64,000 bases of DNA from Abiotrophia sp965245735 (GCA_965245735.1 CBDFAX010000005.1:1-64000); one strand, 5' to 3'. Counted from the stretch's first letter, positions 22,462 through 31,292 are shown. Translations and numbers: made by a program. The notes: generated by a model from the sequence alone, not told the origin.

Positions 22462-24075
22462 ATGAAACACTTGACTAAGCATTTGTTAGTTGGCTGTTTA
22501 GGATTGAGTTTTCTTGTCAACTATACGAGCCAAAGTGTCGCTGCACGCCCACCCATTTTAGATACTTCCTCTGAGGAAAGTTCTAAAGCAAGTGAGGGAA
22601 GTTCACTGATATCTGAAGAGACTGAGCGTATGACCTTCCCTGAATTACAGGATAAGCTAGAGCAAGCGCGACAAAAGGTTTTAAGTGTTAAAATCACAGC
22701 AAAGACCTCTCGAAAAACTAAGGAGTTTTCTGTGCCAAGTGAAGATGCGTATATAGCTTGGAATAAATTTGAAGTCAGTGATGACCAGAAGAGTGAGCCG
22801 GTACTTTCCTTTAATCATGAAGAATTGAATTTGGCTGGCATACTTAAATTTGAGTATTTTTTGACTAAGAGAGCTCAAGATGACTATCTTTTGTATACGA
22901 AATCAAAGAATGATCGGGCTAGCTATAGGCAGATAAGTTCTCCCTTTGCCGAAGTCAATTACCAGGATATTCTTACGTCCATTATTTTACTTGACGCCCC
23001 ATACGCTAAGGTTGAACTTAAAGATTCGAGTTATCATGTCTACATCAGTGACAAGGACCAGTCCTTAACCCACCTTTTCCTCTTTAGTATTGGGCAAGAT
23101 AAAGTCGGTCAAGAAAAGAGTAGTCTTGAGCTCATAATCGACCAGAAGGATTTTAATCTTAAGGGCTTAACCTATTACTATCAAGACGATCAGGAACAGC
23201 GGTCCGCAGAGCTATCGGTAGAAAATATTAATCAAGTCTCTGAGAAAGATCTGACCTTGGCTCCATGGACGCAAGACGCTGTCTTGGAAGAGGATAGCAG
23301 TTCTGATAGGTCTGAATTAAGTGATGAAACAAGTGAAACAGCTGACTCCAGCCAAAGTCGTGAGTCCTCTCCTAAGGCTAGCCAAATCATGGAAGAAGTA
23401 TGGCGAGAGCGGCTACTTTCTTCAGTCTTCATGTCCTTCGAGAAAATAGTCCTATCAGATGACAAGACCAATGTCACAGCCTTAGAAGGTGATATGGCCT
23501 ATAATAAGGTTGGGCAAATCGTCGGTCTTCATTACTTTGGTATTCTAGATCAGGGCTATCCTGATGGCCGGTTCGTTGAAATCATAAAGAGCTTGAATGA
23601 CAAAACCTTTTATGGGCGTCTCAATAGCCAATGGTACACGATATCGACAGCTAAAACAGAGGATATCAAACCAGAATACCAGCGCCTGCTGACAGTCTTA
23701 GCAGATAAAAAGCTAACTGAAAAAATGACCGTTGAAGAATCGGAAACAAGTTACTTGTTGAAATTGGAAGGCCATGAACTTGGGCTCCTTGGTGATTTGT
23801 CAAGAGACTTGCTAATGGATTTGACGGGGACAGTCCTAAATGAAAGGCAAGGCAAGTTTAGTTTGACTGTAGAGGTTTCTAAAAAGGAGCATTATCTCCA
23901 ATCACTTGATTTGAAGGTAGAGACCCAAATAGGAGGGAACCCTCAAATCCAACATGCTAAAATTTCCTTTAGTCGCCATAATAAGGTCTCAGATATGAAA
24001 TTTGAGCTTCCTAGCGAGGCCAAAGATGCTAGACCAATTGAAGAGCTCTCATCTTCTCAAGAATCGAATTGGTAA
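22462..24075 (+). CDS. Secreted protein of unknown function, probably two similar domains
   Basis: A 537-residue protein that I do not recognise by name. Residues 1-28 look like a signal peptide (MKHLTKHLLVGCLGLSFL, then QSVAA); no lipobox is evident. A Ser/Glu-rich linker (TSSEESSKASEGSS) precedes domain 1, and a second one (SSSDRSELSDETSETADSS, about 277-296) separates domain 2. Both domains open with a helix of similar pattern (LQDKLEQARQKVLSV; IMEEVWRERLLSSVF) and end in beta-rich stretches with alternating hydrophobics, suggesting a duplicated fold, possibly like LolA/LppX-type lipoproteins. That fold is inference. Its own promoter and GAGGGTAAGGAGG ribosome site make expression likely. 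No membrane anchor or sortase signal. Confidence 0.65.
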   Translation: MKHLTKHLLVGCLGLSFLVNYTSQSVAARPPILDTSSEESSKASEGSSLISEETERMTFPELQDKLEQARQKVLSVKITAKTSRKTKEFSVPSEDAYIAWNKFEVSDDQKSEPVLSFNHEELNLAGILKFEYFLTKRAQDDYLLYTKSKNDRASYRQISSPFAEVNYQDILTSIILLDAPYAKVELKDSSYHVYISDKDQSLTHLFLFSIGQDKVGQEKSSLELIIDQKDFNLKGLTYYYQDDQEQRSAELSVENINQVSEKDLTLAPWTQDAVLEEDSSSDRSELSDETSETADSSQSRESSPKASQIMEEVWRERLLSSVFMSFEKIVLSDDKTNVTALEGDMAYNKVGQIVGLHYFGILDQGYPDGRFVEIIKSLNDKTFYGRLNSQWYTISTAKTEDIKPEYQRLLTVLADKKLTEKMTVEESETSYLLKLEGHELGLLGDLSRDLLMDLTGTVLNERQGKFSLTVEVSKKEHYLQSLDLKVETQIGGNPQIQHAKISFSRHNKVSDMKFELPSEAKDARPIEELSSSQESNW

Positions 24076-24149
24076 GCTTGTGTAAATAGTTTTCAGACTT
24101 TAGTGAAAGTGCTATAATAGACTTAGAAACTTGAGAGGAGGAATAACTC

Positions 24150-24764
24150 GTGTATCTACTTATCTTGTTGGGGGTTGCTTTTGCGACGGCGACGCTCTTC
24201 TTCAAGCAGAAGTTGCCGACAGCACTTTTAGCATTAGCTTCCTTTGCTTGGTATTTTGAAGCTTGGCAGTCTGATGGACTCTTACCCTTTATCATTTTCT
24301 CAGTTGGGGTAGTGATGGTCATCTTAGAGTTCTACTTACCACAAACAGGTTTTGCGGGCCTTATTGGCTCCGTTGTCATGGGCTTGGTACTTCAATACCA
24401 TACGCAGAATTGGCAAGAGACCTGGCTCTTACTCTTCGGGATTGGACTTGTCGGTGTGACAGTCTTTTTCGTACTATTGAAGTTTGGCCTGTCTATTAAG
24501 GTCAATGAAGCCTTAATTCTAGATGCACAGATTAAGTCTCATGCTCGAGGAAGACAAGGAGACCAGGCAGCTAGCGCTGATCATCCGCTCATTGGTCATG
24601 TAGGTCATGCTATTTCGGATTTGAAGCCGATTGGTAAAGTCGAAGTGGATGGCCAAGTCTATGAAGCTCGGAGTGCCCACAACTTTATTAGTCAAGGGGC
24701 GACGGTTGCGGTTCAGGCTGTTAGCCAAGGGACACTTGTTGTTAGAAAAGGAGGAGAAGCATAA
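24150..24764 (+). CDS. NfeD-like membrane protein
   Basis: A 204-residue NfeD-type protein without the ClpP-like protease domain of the long forms. Four hydrophobic helices (to about residue 115) are followed by a soluble OB-fold domain (LIGHVGHAISDLKPIGKVEVDGQVYEARSA). NfeD proteins partner flotillin/SPFH proteins in membrane microdomains. The GTG start follows GAGGAGG. A TATAAT at 24113-24118 is the likely -10. The stop codon overlaps the floA start by one base, so translation is coupled. Bacillus has the equivalent yqeZ-floA pair. Confidence 0.88.
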   Translation: MYLLILLGVAFATATLFFKQKLPTALLALASFAWYFEAWQSDGLLPFIIFSVGVVMVILEFYLPQTGFAGLIGSVVMGLVLQYHTQNWQETWLLLFGIGLVGVTVFFVLLKFGLSIKVNEALILDAQIKSHARGRQGDQAASADHPLIGHVGHAISDLKPIGKVEVDGQVYEARSAHNFISQGATVAVQAVSQGTLVVRKGGEA

Positions 24765-25756
24765 TGAATGGATGGATTCCATTAGGTTTATTAATTATCG
24801 TCTTATTAGTATTGATTAGCCTCTTCTTCCGCTTTGTACCAGTAGGTTTATGGATTACCGCCTACTTCTCTGGTGTTAAAGTGGGGATTGGCAATTTAAT
24901 CGGGATGCGTTTGCGCCGGGTTGTGCCAAAAATGATCATTAACCCTATGATTAAGGCAACCAAAGCAGGTTTAGTCATTAATACCAATGAACTTGAAGCT
25001 CACTACTTAGCAGGTGGGAATGTTAACATGGTTATTGACGCCTTAATTGCGGCCCAACGTGCTAATATTGACTTGGAATTCGAACAAGCTGCTGCCATTG
25101 ACTTGGCAGGGCGTAACGTTTTCGAAGCCGTGCAAGTATCCGTTAACCCTAAAGTAATCGAAACCCCAATTATTGCGGGTGTCGCTATGGACGGGATTGA
25201 AGTCAAGGCAAAAGCCAAGGTGACTGTGCGTGCCAACATTGAACGCTTAGTCGGGGGTGCGGGTGAAGAAACCATTATTGCCCGTGTTGGTGAAGGGATT
25301 GTTACGACTGTAGGTAGTGCCGCTAAGCACTCCATTGTCCTAGAAAACCCAGACTCTATCTCCCAAACGGTTTTACGTAAAGGGCTAGACTCAGGGACTG
25401 CCTTTGAGATTCTATCCATTGATATTGCGGACGTTGATGTGGGCCGTAACATTGGGGCTAAATTGCAAGCCGATCAAGCTGTCGCTGACAAGAAAATTGC
25501 CCAAGCTAAGGCCGAAGAACGTCGTGCTTTTGCGGTAGCCCAAGAACAAGAAATGTTGGCTGAAGTACAACGCATGCGCGCCAAAGTGGTTGAAGCGGAA
25601 TCTGAAGTGCCATTAGCTATTGCTGAAGCCTTCCGAAAAGGTAACCTGGGCATTCATGATTACTACCAATTACAAAACATCCAAGCGGATACTGCTATGC
25701 GTGAATCTATTGCTAAGGATGATAAACCAGCTGGCGATACTGTGATTTCTGAGTAG
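24764..25756 (+). CDS. floA: Flotillin-like protein FloA
   Basis: SPFH-domain scaffold of functional membrane microdomains. The 330 residues begin with a single re-entrant/transmembrane helix (LLIIVLLVLISLFF), then GVKVGIGNLIGMRLRRVVPKMII, the SPFH core, and a C-terminal coiled segment rich in Ala, Glu and Gln (IAQAKAEERRAFAVAQEQEMLAEVQ). Length and sequence pattern match Bacillus FloA closely. Start overlaps the nfeD stop (TAATG). A third gene follows 34 bases later. Confidence 0.95.
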   Translation: MNGWIPLGLLIIVLLVLISLFFRFVPVGLWITAYFSGVKVGIGNLIGMRLRRVVPKMIINPMIKATKAGLVINTNELEAHYLAGGNVNMVIDALIAAQRANIDLEFEQAAAIDLAGRNVFEAVQVSVNPKVIETPIIAGVAMDGIEVKAKAKVTVRANIERLVGGAGEETIIARVGEGIVTTVGSAAKHSIVLENPDSISQTVLRKGLDSGTAFEILSIDIADVDVGRNIGAKLQADQAVADKKIAQAKAEERRAFAVAQEQEMLAEVQRMRAKVVEAESEVPLAIAEAFRKGNLGIHDYYQLQNIQADTAMRESIAKDDKPAGDTVISE

Positions 25757-25790
25757 TAGTATCCAGTCATGTTGAAAGGAGAGCCAACCA

Positions 25791-26369
25791 ATGAGAAGCT
25801 ATATCTTTTTGCTGATTTTCCTGGCGTCTTTCCTCATCCCTAAAATTAGGGACATGATTCGTGATAATGCGGTAGGTAAACAGACCAGGCTTGGCCAGAA
25901 CCCCAAGCCTCAAGAGGCCTCTCAGTATTCACTAAGAAATCTGTCTGCTCAATTAAATCTGCTCATGTCTGCTGCGCAGGATCCTAATCTGACTGATCAG
26001 GAGAGAGCTTCATTAGAGGATAAGATTGATTACCTTAACCAAGAACTAGACCAGGCTCTTGGGGCCCAAGAAATCGAGGCGGATAATGCCTTGCAGGCAC
26101 GAGGTGAAGCTGGGCAGTCCATGTTGGATGAGGCCGAGTTTAACCAAGCGCAGGCTCAAATGGAAGCATCCTTGGCTGATCAGGTGCCTGACTATGAAGA
26201 AGAATGGGCGCTAACTGACACAGAAGCTGATACCATTCAATTAGAACGCTTAGCTTCCAATCGTCAGCAGTCAAGCCGTGGATCTAAAGTTATCAAACTC
26301 AATCGCAAGACCCTTAAGGATGCGGTTATCTACAGCGAGATTCTCAAGCCAAAATATAAGTCTAAGTAA
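25791..26369 (+). CDS. Membrane-anchored acidic coiled-coil protein of unknown function
   Basis: A 192-residue protein not recognised. One N-terminal hydrophobic helix (YIFLLIFLASFLI) is followed by a basic patch, then a long helical, Gln/Glu/Ala-rich region with coiled-coil character (LTDQERASLEDKIDYLNQELDQAL), an acidic stretch, and a basic C-terminus (KVIKLNRKTLKDAVIYSEILKPKYK). AAAGGAGAG precedes the ATG. It is the last gene of the nfeD-floA unit before a terminator, so a role at FloA membrane domains is possible. Bacillus has the much shorter yqfB at this position. Confidence 0.65.
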   Translation: MRSYIFLLIFLASFLIPKIRDMIRDNAVGKQTRLGQNPKPQEASQYSLRNLSAQLNLLMSAAQDPNLTDQERASLEDKIDYLNQELDQALGAQEIEADNALQARGEAGQSMLDEAEFNQAQAQMEASLADQVPDYEEEWALTDTEADTIQLERLASNRQQSSRGSKVIKLNRKTLKDAVIYSEILKPKYKSK

Positions 26370-26378
26370 TAAACTAGG

Positions 26379-26409
26379 AGAGGTAGGAAGTATTTCCTGC
26401 CTCTTTTTG
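26379..26409 (+). terminator. Terminator after nfeD-floA operon
   Basis: Stem AGAGGTAGGAA / TTCCTGCCTCT (one G-U) with 4-base loop and T run. Confidence 0.9.
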
Positions 26410-26449
26410 TGTCTAACTCGACACAAAATAATCAGGAAGCTTGCTTTTA

Positions 26450-26479
26450 TTGACCAAAGTGTTAGGATGAAAGTAGGAT
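26450..26479 (+). promoter_or_regulatory. Promoter of lipase-like gene
   Basis: TTGACC (26450-26455), 18-base spacer, TAGGAT (26474-26479). It supports a translation start at 26509 rather than 26467. Confidence 0.5.
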
Positions 26480-26508
26480 TACTAAGTTCAGAAAAGTGGG
26501 ATGCCCTT

Positions 26509-27771
26509 ATGTCAGATTTTAAACAGTATATCAAGAATATCGGCCATGTTGATTTTGGGCTCCAACCTCTCAATGAGGTAGATATTGCAGTTATGGTTGA
26601 AATGGTCTATCTCAAGTTAGATGATTACGTCAGTCATGTCATATCCGAATCAAAAGCCATTTCTGTGATGGATTTCTACCAGCAGTTTGCTCAAGACAAA
26701 AAAGAAATTCAAGAAGAGAATCCTTTCTTAATTTCCAAGGGAAGGCTTGAGGTAGCCAAGGCCGCAGCCCAAGCATCACGTTATCGCAATATTCAGATTT
26801 TTGGCTTTCAATCCGACTTAGACCTCAAGTTAGAGAAGCAGTTTGCGGCGGCAACCTTCTATATTCCGGAGGTTAATACCTATTTGGTAGTCTTCCGTGG
26901 GACAGATGAAACGATTGTGGGTTGGAAAGAAGACTTCAATATGAGCCACCAAACCCAGGTGCCGGCTCAGGATGCTGCTAGAGAATACCTGACCAAAGTC
27001 ATGACCGAATTTGATGGTCAATATATTATAGCCGGTCACTCCAAAGGAGCCAACTTAGCAATTTATGCCGCTAGTCAACTTGATAAAAAGCTACAGAATC
27101 AAGTGTCGGCCATTTATGCTTACGATGGGCCAGGTTACCAACGGGATTTTCTAGAAACAGAGGGCTATTTGGCCATTGAGTCCAAGATTCATGCCTTCCA
27201 GCCAGAGGATGCCGTGGTCAGTCAGATTCTCTTCCATACAGTTCAAGCCAAGGTGGTCGCCTGCAAAGGCATTAGCATGATGCAACACTTGCTAGAGAAC
27301 TGGCAAATTGATAAGGTGAGTTTCAAGGAAGTAGAGTCGGTAACCCCAGGCAGTCAGCGTCTTCAAGCTACCCTTGGTCAATGGGTTGACCAGCACTCTG
27401 CCCAAGAGTTAGAAGAATTTTTCGGTGCCATATTTGGCATTATTGAGGCGACAGGTATTGAGACCTTGAATGAGATAGGCGACAATTTCCTCATGTTTCT
27501 TATCTCTCTACAACGTGAAATCCGTGATACAGAGGATAGTGACTTGCTTAAAGAAGGATTCGCTCAGCTCCAAGCCATCTATAAGGAGCAGGGCGATGAA
27601 ACAAATGCCAATTTCTTGGAAGTTGTCCAAGGCAAGATAGGTAGTGCAGCGAACTTCATCAAGGACCTAGTTCCTGATGCCCTATTACCTGGCAAAGCCG
27701 AAGACGAAAACCTTGAGAAAGAAGGGGAGTCGCAAGTAACAAGTGAGGAGCCAGATCATGGCACACTTTGA
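26509..27771 (+). CDS. DUF2974-type lipase-like alpha/beta hydrolase
   Basis: A 420-residue cytoplasmic protein of the DUF2974 (Mbeg1-like) family, related to class 3 lipases. The N-terminus NIGHVDFGLQPLNEVDIAVMVEMVYLKLD is characteristic. The nucleophile elbow is GHSKG (176-180, Ser178), preceded by VVFRGTDETIVGWKEDF. No signal peptide is seen. The start at 26509 was chosen by family N-terminus and the promoter just upstream; its ribosome site (GTGGG) is weak, and 26467 remains possible. The next gene starts 14 bases before this stop, so the two are translationally coupled. Substrate unknown, probably a lipid or acyl ester. Confidence 0.82.
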   Translation: MSDFKQYIKNIGHVDFGLQPLNEVDIAVMVEMVYLKLDDYVSHVISESKAISVMDFYQQFAQDKKEIQEENPFLISKGRLEVAKAAAQASRYRNIQIFGFQSDLDLKLEKQFAAATFYIPEVNTYLVVFRGTDETIVGWKEDFNMSHQTQVPAQDAAREYLTKVMTEFDGQYIIAGHSKGANLAIYAASQLDKKLQNQVSAIYAYDGPGYQRDFLETEGYLAIESKIHAFQPEDAVVSQILFHTVQAKVVACKGISMMQHLLENWQIDKVSFKEVESVTPGSQRLQATLGQWVDQHSAQELEEFFGAIFGIIEATGIETLNEIGDNFLMFLISLQREIRDTEDSDLLKEGFAQLQAIYKEQGDETNANFLEVVQGKIGSAANFIKDLVPDALLPGKAEDENLEKEGESQVTSEEPDHGTL

Positions 27772-29284
27772 TTATGAGCCTCTCAATCTCTATGATAACT
27801 TTGCTACTGCTAGTCGGAAATGGCCGGATGTCCCGATTTACTTTGACCAAGTCTTACCTACATTCCCAGAATTAGGGTTGGCTACTCACTATTGTGAGGT
27901 TCTTGAAGCTATTGACCGTCGTGCTAGGCAGCTAGCTGTATTAGGAATTGAAGCAGGCAGTAAGGTTATGATCTTCAAGTCACCTGCATTTGATAGTTAT
28001 CTTTTAGCGGTGGCGCTGACCAAGCTTGGAGCGGTACCCGTCATGGTGTCCTATCATTTGTCGGCCGAAGTCATCCGTGTTTTTGGTCAAAGACTGGGAC
28101 AAGGGCATTTTCTTCTCTACGACCATAAAACAGGCAAGACAGTTTCTCAACTTTCTAGCCCAAATAGCTCAACTTATCTAAGTATTGAGTCTATATTGGA
28201 AGTGAAAGAAGAAAGTGAGCTTAAGACAAGACAATTGGACTTAGATGCAATTGCCTATATGACCCATACATCGGGCACAACTGGAAATCCAAAGCTTATC
28301 TGTCACTCTTGTCGAACTATGGGCTGGCGGACCCTTTGGCAGAAGAGGATCTTAGACCAGATGCAAGAGAGAAAACTCTGTAGCTTTTTGGTTAGTCCTG
28401 TGCATTCACGTTATAATATTGGGGTTTCTAGCCTTATGTCCTTGGGCTTTCCCATGATGCCGCTATCGAATCCTGACCTATCTTCAGTTGAGGCTGCTTT
28501 CAGAGCACGCCCACCTTATGCAGTGGAAACTCATCCTAATCATTTTGTTCAGTGGCGCAGCCTAGCACAGGGCCATCCGGTTCTCTTTAAGGAGACTAAG
28601 TACTTCCATTCGACTTTTGATGCCATTAATGGCGATAGCATGGCTGCATTCTTGAGGGCAGCTAAGGCTAATCATCCTGTCTTCCTGCAGGTCTACGGAC
28701 AAAGTGAATGTGGGCCTATGATTCTAAGAGCCCATCGCTTAAGAAGCTTAGCTAATCTGGAAGCCAGAGACATGGGGCTAGGCCTAGGCGACTTAACCAA
28801 GGCCAGAATATGTGATGCTGAGGGCAATCCAGTCAAGCAAGGCCAACCAGGACATATCCAACTCTATTCCAAGGGCAGGGCTCTAACTTATTATCAAGAA
28901 GAAGAGCGATTTGCTGAAAATGTTTATGGTGAATGGTGGGATAGTGGGGACTACGGTTATATAGATCAGCGGGGCCATCTCTATCTGCAAGATCGCCAAG
29001 TTGACCTAGTTGAGGATTTACCAAGTACACTTGCATTAGAGGACCTTCTTTTGGATAAACTGGATTTTTTGGCTGAAGTGGTCATTATTAGAGACCCAAA
29101 GGGCTATGCCCAGCCGGTTATTGCAGTCAATGATGGCATGAACATGGATTGGCAAGCCTGGTGGGAAGTGACTGCGGATATGCCTCACCTCAACCAACCA
29201 ATTATTATGGAGTGGGGGGAGATTCCTCGAACCGCAACCATGAAGGTCCTACGATTAGCGCTTAGCCAACAGATATTTAGTTGA
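27758..29284 (+). CDS. AMP-binding acyl ligase (ANL superfamily)
   Basis: A 508-residue adenylate-forming enzyme that activates a carboxylic acid as acyl-AMP, probably giving acyl-CoA. Motifs: P-loop-like THTSGTTGNPK (169-179), the YGQSECGP motif, the WWDSGDYGYID hinge acid, and the C-terminal catalytic lysine in PRTATMKVLR. The start at 27758 follows GAGGAG with seven-base spacing and overlaps the lipase-like gene by 14 bases. That overlap suggests one releases a fatty acid and the other reactivates it, but this is inference. Acid specificity cannot be read. Confidence 0.85.
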   Translation: MAHFDYEPLNLYDNFATASRKWPDVPIYFDQVLPTFPELGLATHYCEVLEAIDRRARQLAVLGIEAGSKVMIFKSPAFDSYLLAVALTKLGAVPVMVSYHLSAEVIRVFGQRLGQGHFLLYDHKTGKTVSQLSSPNSSTYLSIESILEVKEESELKTRQLDLDAIAYMTHTSGTTGNPKLICHSCRTMGWRTLWQKRILDQMQERKLCSFLVSPVHSRYNIGVSSLMSLGFPMMPLSNPDLSSVEAAFRARPPYAVETHPNHFVQWRSLAQGHPVLFKETKYFHSTFDAINGDSMAAFLRAAKANHPVFLQVYGQSECGPMILRAHRLRSLANLEARDMGLGLGDLTKARICDAEGNPVKQGQPGHIQLYSKGRALTYYQEEERFAENVYGEWWDSGDYGYIDQRGHLYLQDRQVDLVEDLPSTLALEDLLLDKLDFLAEVVIIRDPKGYAQPVIAVNDGMNMDWQAWWEVTADMPHLNQPIIMEWGEIPRTATMKVLRLALSQQIFS

Positions 29285-29300
29285 GCTCTTAGAGATATAG

Positions 29301-29334
29301 AGCAAGGTTTGACCTAACTTAGGCCTTGCTTTTT
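29301..29334 (+). terminator. Terminator after acyl ligase gene
   Basis: AGCAAGG / CCTTGCT stem (29301-29307 with 29324-29330), inner CCTAA/TTAGG pairing, T run. The T-rich right end overlaps the rpsB -35. Confidence 0.75.
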
Positions 29335-29354
29335 CTTATGGGATGGTGTATATT
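29326..29354 (+). promoter_or_regulatory. rpsB promoter
   Basis: TTGCTT (29326-29331), 17-base spacer, TATATT (29349-29354). Confidence 0.65.
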
Positions 29355-29360
29355 ATATAA

Positions 29361-29460
29361 GGTTGCATCACCCGATGCGCCAATTCGCACGTTCGTTGAT
29401 AGTGAGGACGGTGCTTGGCTAACCAAGTTTCCTTGCTAGGTGACACGTTCGGAGGAAAAA
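29361..29460 (+). ncRNA. Candidate structured rpsB (S2) leader
   Basis: Between promoter and rpsB: hairpin GCATC/GATGC (29365-29378), hairpin CTTGG/CCAAG (29414-29427), possible GCAC/GTGC closing pairs (29387-29390 with 29411-29414), and an exact direct repeat CACGTTCG (29388-29395 and 29444-29451). Ribosomal protein leaders often mediate autogenous control. No named family was assigned. Confidence 0.4.
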
Positions 29461-29485
29461 TATTAAACCAAATGGAGGTATAGAA

Positions 29486-30250
29486 ATGTCAGTAATTTCT
29501 ATGAAGCAATTATTAGAAGCTGGTGTACACTTCGGTCACCAGACTCGTCGTTGGAACCCAAAGATGAAGCGTTACATCTTTACAGAACGTAACGGTATCT
29601 ACATCATCGACTTACAAAAAACCGTTAAATTAGTTGACGAAGCATACAACTACATGCGTGAAGCAGCAGCTGACGGCGGTGTAGTACTCTTCGTTGGTAC
29701 TAAGAAACAAGCTCAAAAAGCTGTTGAAGAACATGCAGTACGTTCAGGTCAATACTACATCAACCACCGTTGGTTGGGTGGTCTCTTGACTAACTGGGAT
29801 ACTATCCAAGGCCGTATCCGTCGCTTGAAAGCTATCGAAAAAATGGCTGAAGACGGGACCTTTGAAGTACTTCCTAAGAAAGAAGTTATCGAAATCCGTA
29901 AAGAACAAGAGCGTTTAGAAAAATTCTTAGGTGGGATCAAAGACATGCCAAGAATTCCAGATGTTATCTTCATCGTGGACCCACGTAAAGAGCGCATCGC
30001 GGTTCAAGAAGCTCAAAAATTAAACATTCCAATCGTTGCTATGGTCGACACTAACTGTGACCCAGATGAAATCGACGTAGTAATCCCATCTAACGATGAC
30101 GCTATCCGCGCTATCAGCTTAATCGCTGGTGCTATGGCTGACGCTGTTATCGAAAGCAACCAAGGGGTTGTAGAAGCTGTCACTGAAGAATCAACTGACA
30201 AAGCTTTCTTCGACAACTTGTTTGAATCAAACGAAGGCCAAGAAGCCTAA
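29486..30250 (+). CDS. rpsB: 30S ribosomal protein S2
   Basis: Small-subunit protein needed for late 30S assembly and S1 binding. The 254 residues open with SVISMKQLLEAGVHFGHQTRRWNPKM and contain HRWLGGLLTNWDTI and VAMVDTNCDPDEIDVVIPSNDDAIRAI, all diagnostic. AATGGAGG precedes the ATG. It is followed by an intergenic hairpin and tsf, the near-universal order. Confidence 0.98.
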   Translation: MSVISMKQLLEAGVHFGHQTRRWNPKMKRYIFTERNGIYIIDLQKTVKLVDEAYNYMREAAADGGVVLFVGTKKQAQKAVEEHAVRSGQYYINHRWLGGLLTNWDTIQGRIRRLKAIEKMAEDGTFEVLPKKEVIEIRKEQERLEKFLGGIKDMPRIPDVIFIVDPRKERIAVQEAQKLNIPIVAMVDTNCDPDEIDVVIPSNDDAIRAISLIAGAMADAVIESNQGVVEAVTEESTDKAFFDNLFESNEGQEA

Positions 30251-30276
30251 GCGTTACTTAACTTAGTATAAGCATG

Positions 30277-30342
30277 AACTGTCTTAATTCAGGAGGATAA
30301 CCATAGGCTCAAGGCTAGGGACCTGTGTTGAGACAGTTTTTT
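30277..30342 (+). terminator. rpsB-tsf intergenic terminator/attenuator
   Basis: Eleven-pair stem AACTGTCTTAA (30277-30287) with TTGAGACAGTT (30328-30338), a 40-base loop with internal pairing potential, and a T run to 30342. It probably lowers tsf readthrough relative to rpsB. Confidence 0.7.
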
Positions 30343-30369
30343 ATAAGACCTGAGGAGGAAACATACACA

Positions 30370-31251
30370 ATGGCAAACATTACTGCAAAATTAGTAAAAG
30401 AATTACGCGACATGACTGGCGTCGGTATGATGGACGCTAAAAAAGCTTTAGTTGAAGTTGAAGGCGACATCGACAAGGCGGTAGACTTCTTGCGTGAAAA
30501 AGGTTTAGCTAAAGCTGCTAAAAAAGCTGACCGTATCGCAGCTGAAGGGGTTACTGCTACTTATGTAGACGGCAACACTGCTGCTTTAATCGAATTGAAC
30601 TCTGAAACTGACTTCGTTGCTAAGAACGACAAGTTCCAAGCATTAGTTGCAACTGTTGTTAAGGCTATTGCTGAAGCAAAACCAGCTACTATGGAAGAAG
30701 CTTTAGCTGTTAAAGTTGGCGACAAGACAATCGAAGAATTAATCTTAGAAGGTACAACCGTTATCGGTGAAAAACTTTCTCTTCGTCGTTTCGAAGTATT
30801 ATCTAAAGCTGATGGCGATGCTTTTGGTGAATACCTCCACATGGGTGGCCGTATTGGTGTCTTAACTGTTATCGAAGGTTCTGACGATTCTGTAGCTGCT
30901 AAAGACGTTGCCATGCACGTTGCAGCGATTAACCCACGTTACGTAAGCCGTGAAGATGTATCTGAAGAAGACTACAAACACGAAGAAAAAATCCAAACCG
31001 AAATCGCCCTCAACGAAGGCAAACCAGCTAACATCGTTGAGAAAATGATTAAAGGTCGTATGAACAAATACTTAGCTGAAATCAGCTTAACTGAACAAGC
31101 ATTCGTTAAGAATCCTGACCAAACAGTTGCTGAATTCGTAGCTTCTAAGGGCGGCAAAGTGAAAACTTTTGTCCGTTATGAAGTCGGCGAAGGTATGGAA
31201 AAACGTCAAGATAACTTTGCAGACGAAGTGGCTGCCCAAATGGGTAAATAA
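30370..31251 (+). CDS. tsf: Elongation factor Ts
   Basis: Guanine nucleotide exchange factor for EF-Tu. The 293 residues start ANITAKLVKELRDMTGVGMMDAKKAL (the UBA-like N-terminal domain and the TDVGM-type loop), with core ELNSETDFVAKND. The start at 30370 follows GAGGAGGAAAC; an ATG-less extension upstream lies in the intergenic hairpin and was rejected. pyrH follows after a terminator. Confidence 0.98.
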   Translation: MANITAKLVKELRDMTGVGMMDAKKALVEVEGDIDKAVDFLREKGLAKAAKKADRIAAEGVTATYVDGNTAALIELNSETDFVAKNDKFQALVATVVKAIAEAKPATMEEALAVKVGDKTIEELILEGTTVIGEKLSLRRFEVLSKADGDAFGEYLHMGGRIGVLTVIEGSDDSVAAKDVAMHVAAINPRYVSREDVSEEDYKHEEKIQTEIALNEGKPANIVEKMIKGRMNKYLAEISLTEQAFVKNPDQTVAEFVASKGGKVKTFVRYEVGEGMEKRQDNFADEVAAQMGK

Positions 31252-31267
31252 GCTCGTCTAATTGACT

Positions 31268-31292
31268 AAGCCCCAAGTGATTGGGGCTTTTT
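31268..31292 (+). terminator. Terminator after tsf
   Basis: AAGCCCCAA / TTGGGGCTT with GTGA loop and T run. Confidence 0.9.

Noticed and set aside
26278..26508. N-terminal extension of the lipase-like protein
   Set aside because: It overlaps the floA-operon terminator and the end of the preceding gene; the family N-terminus starts at 26509.
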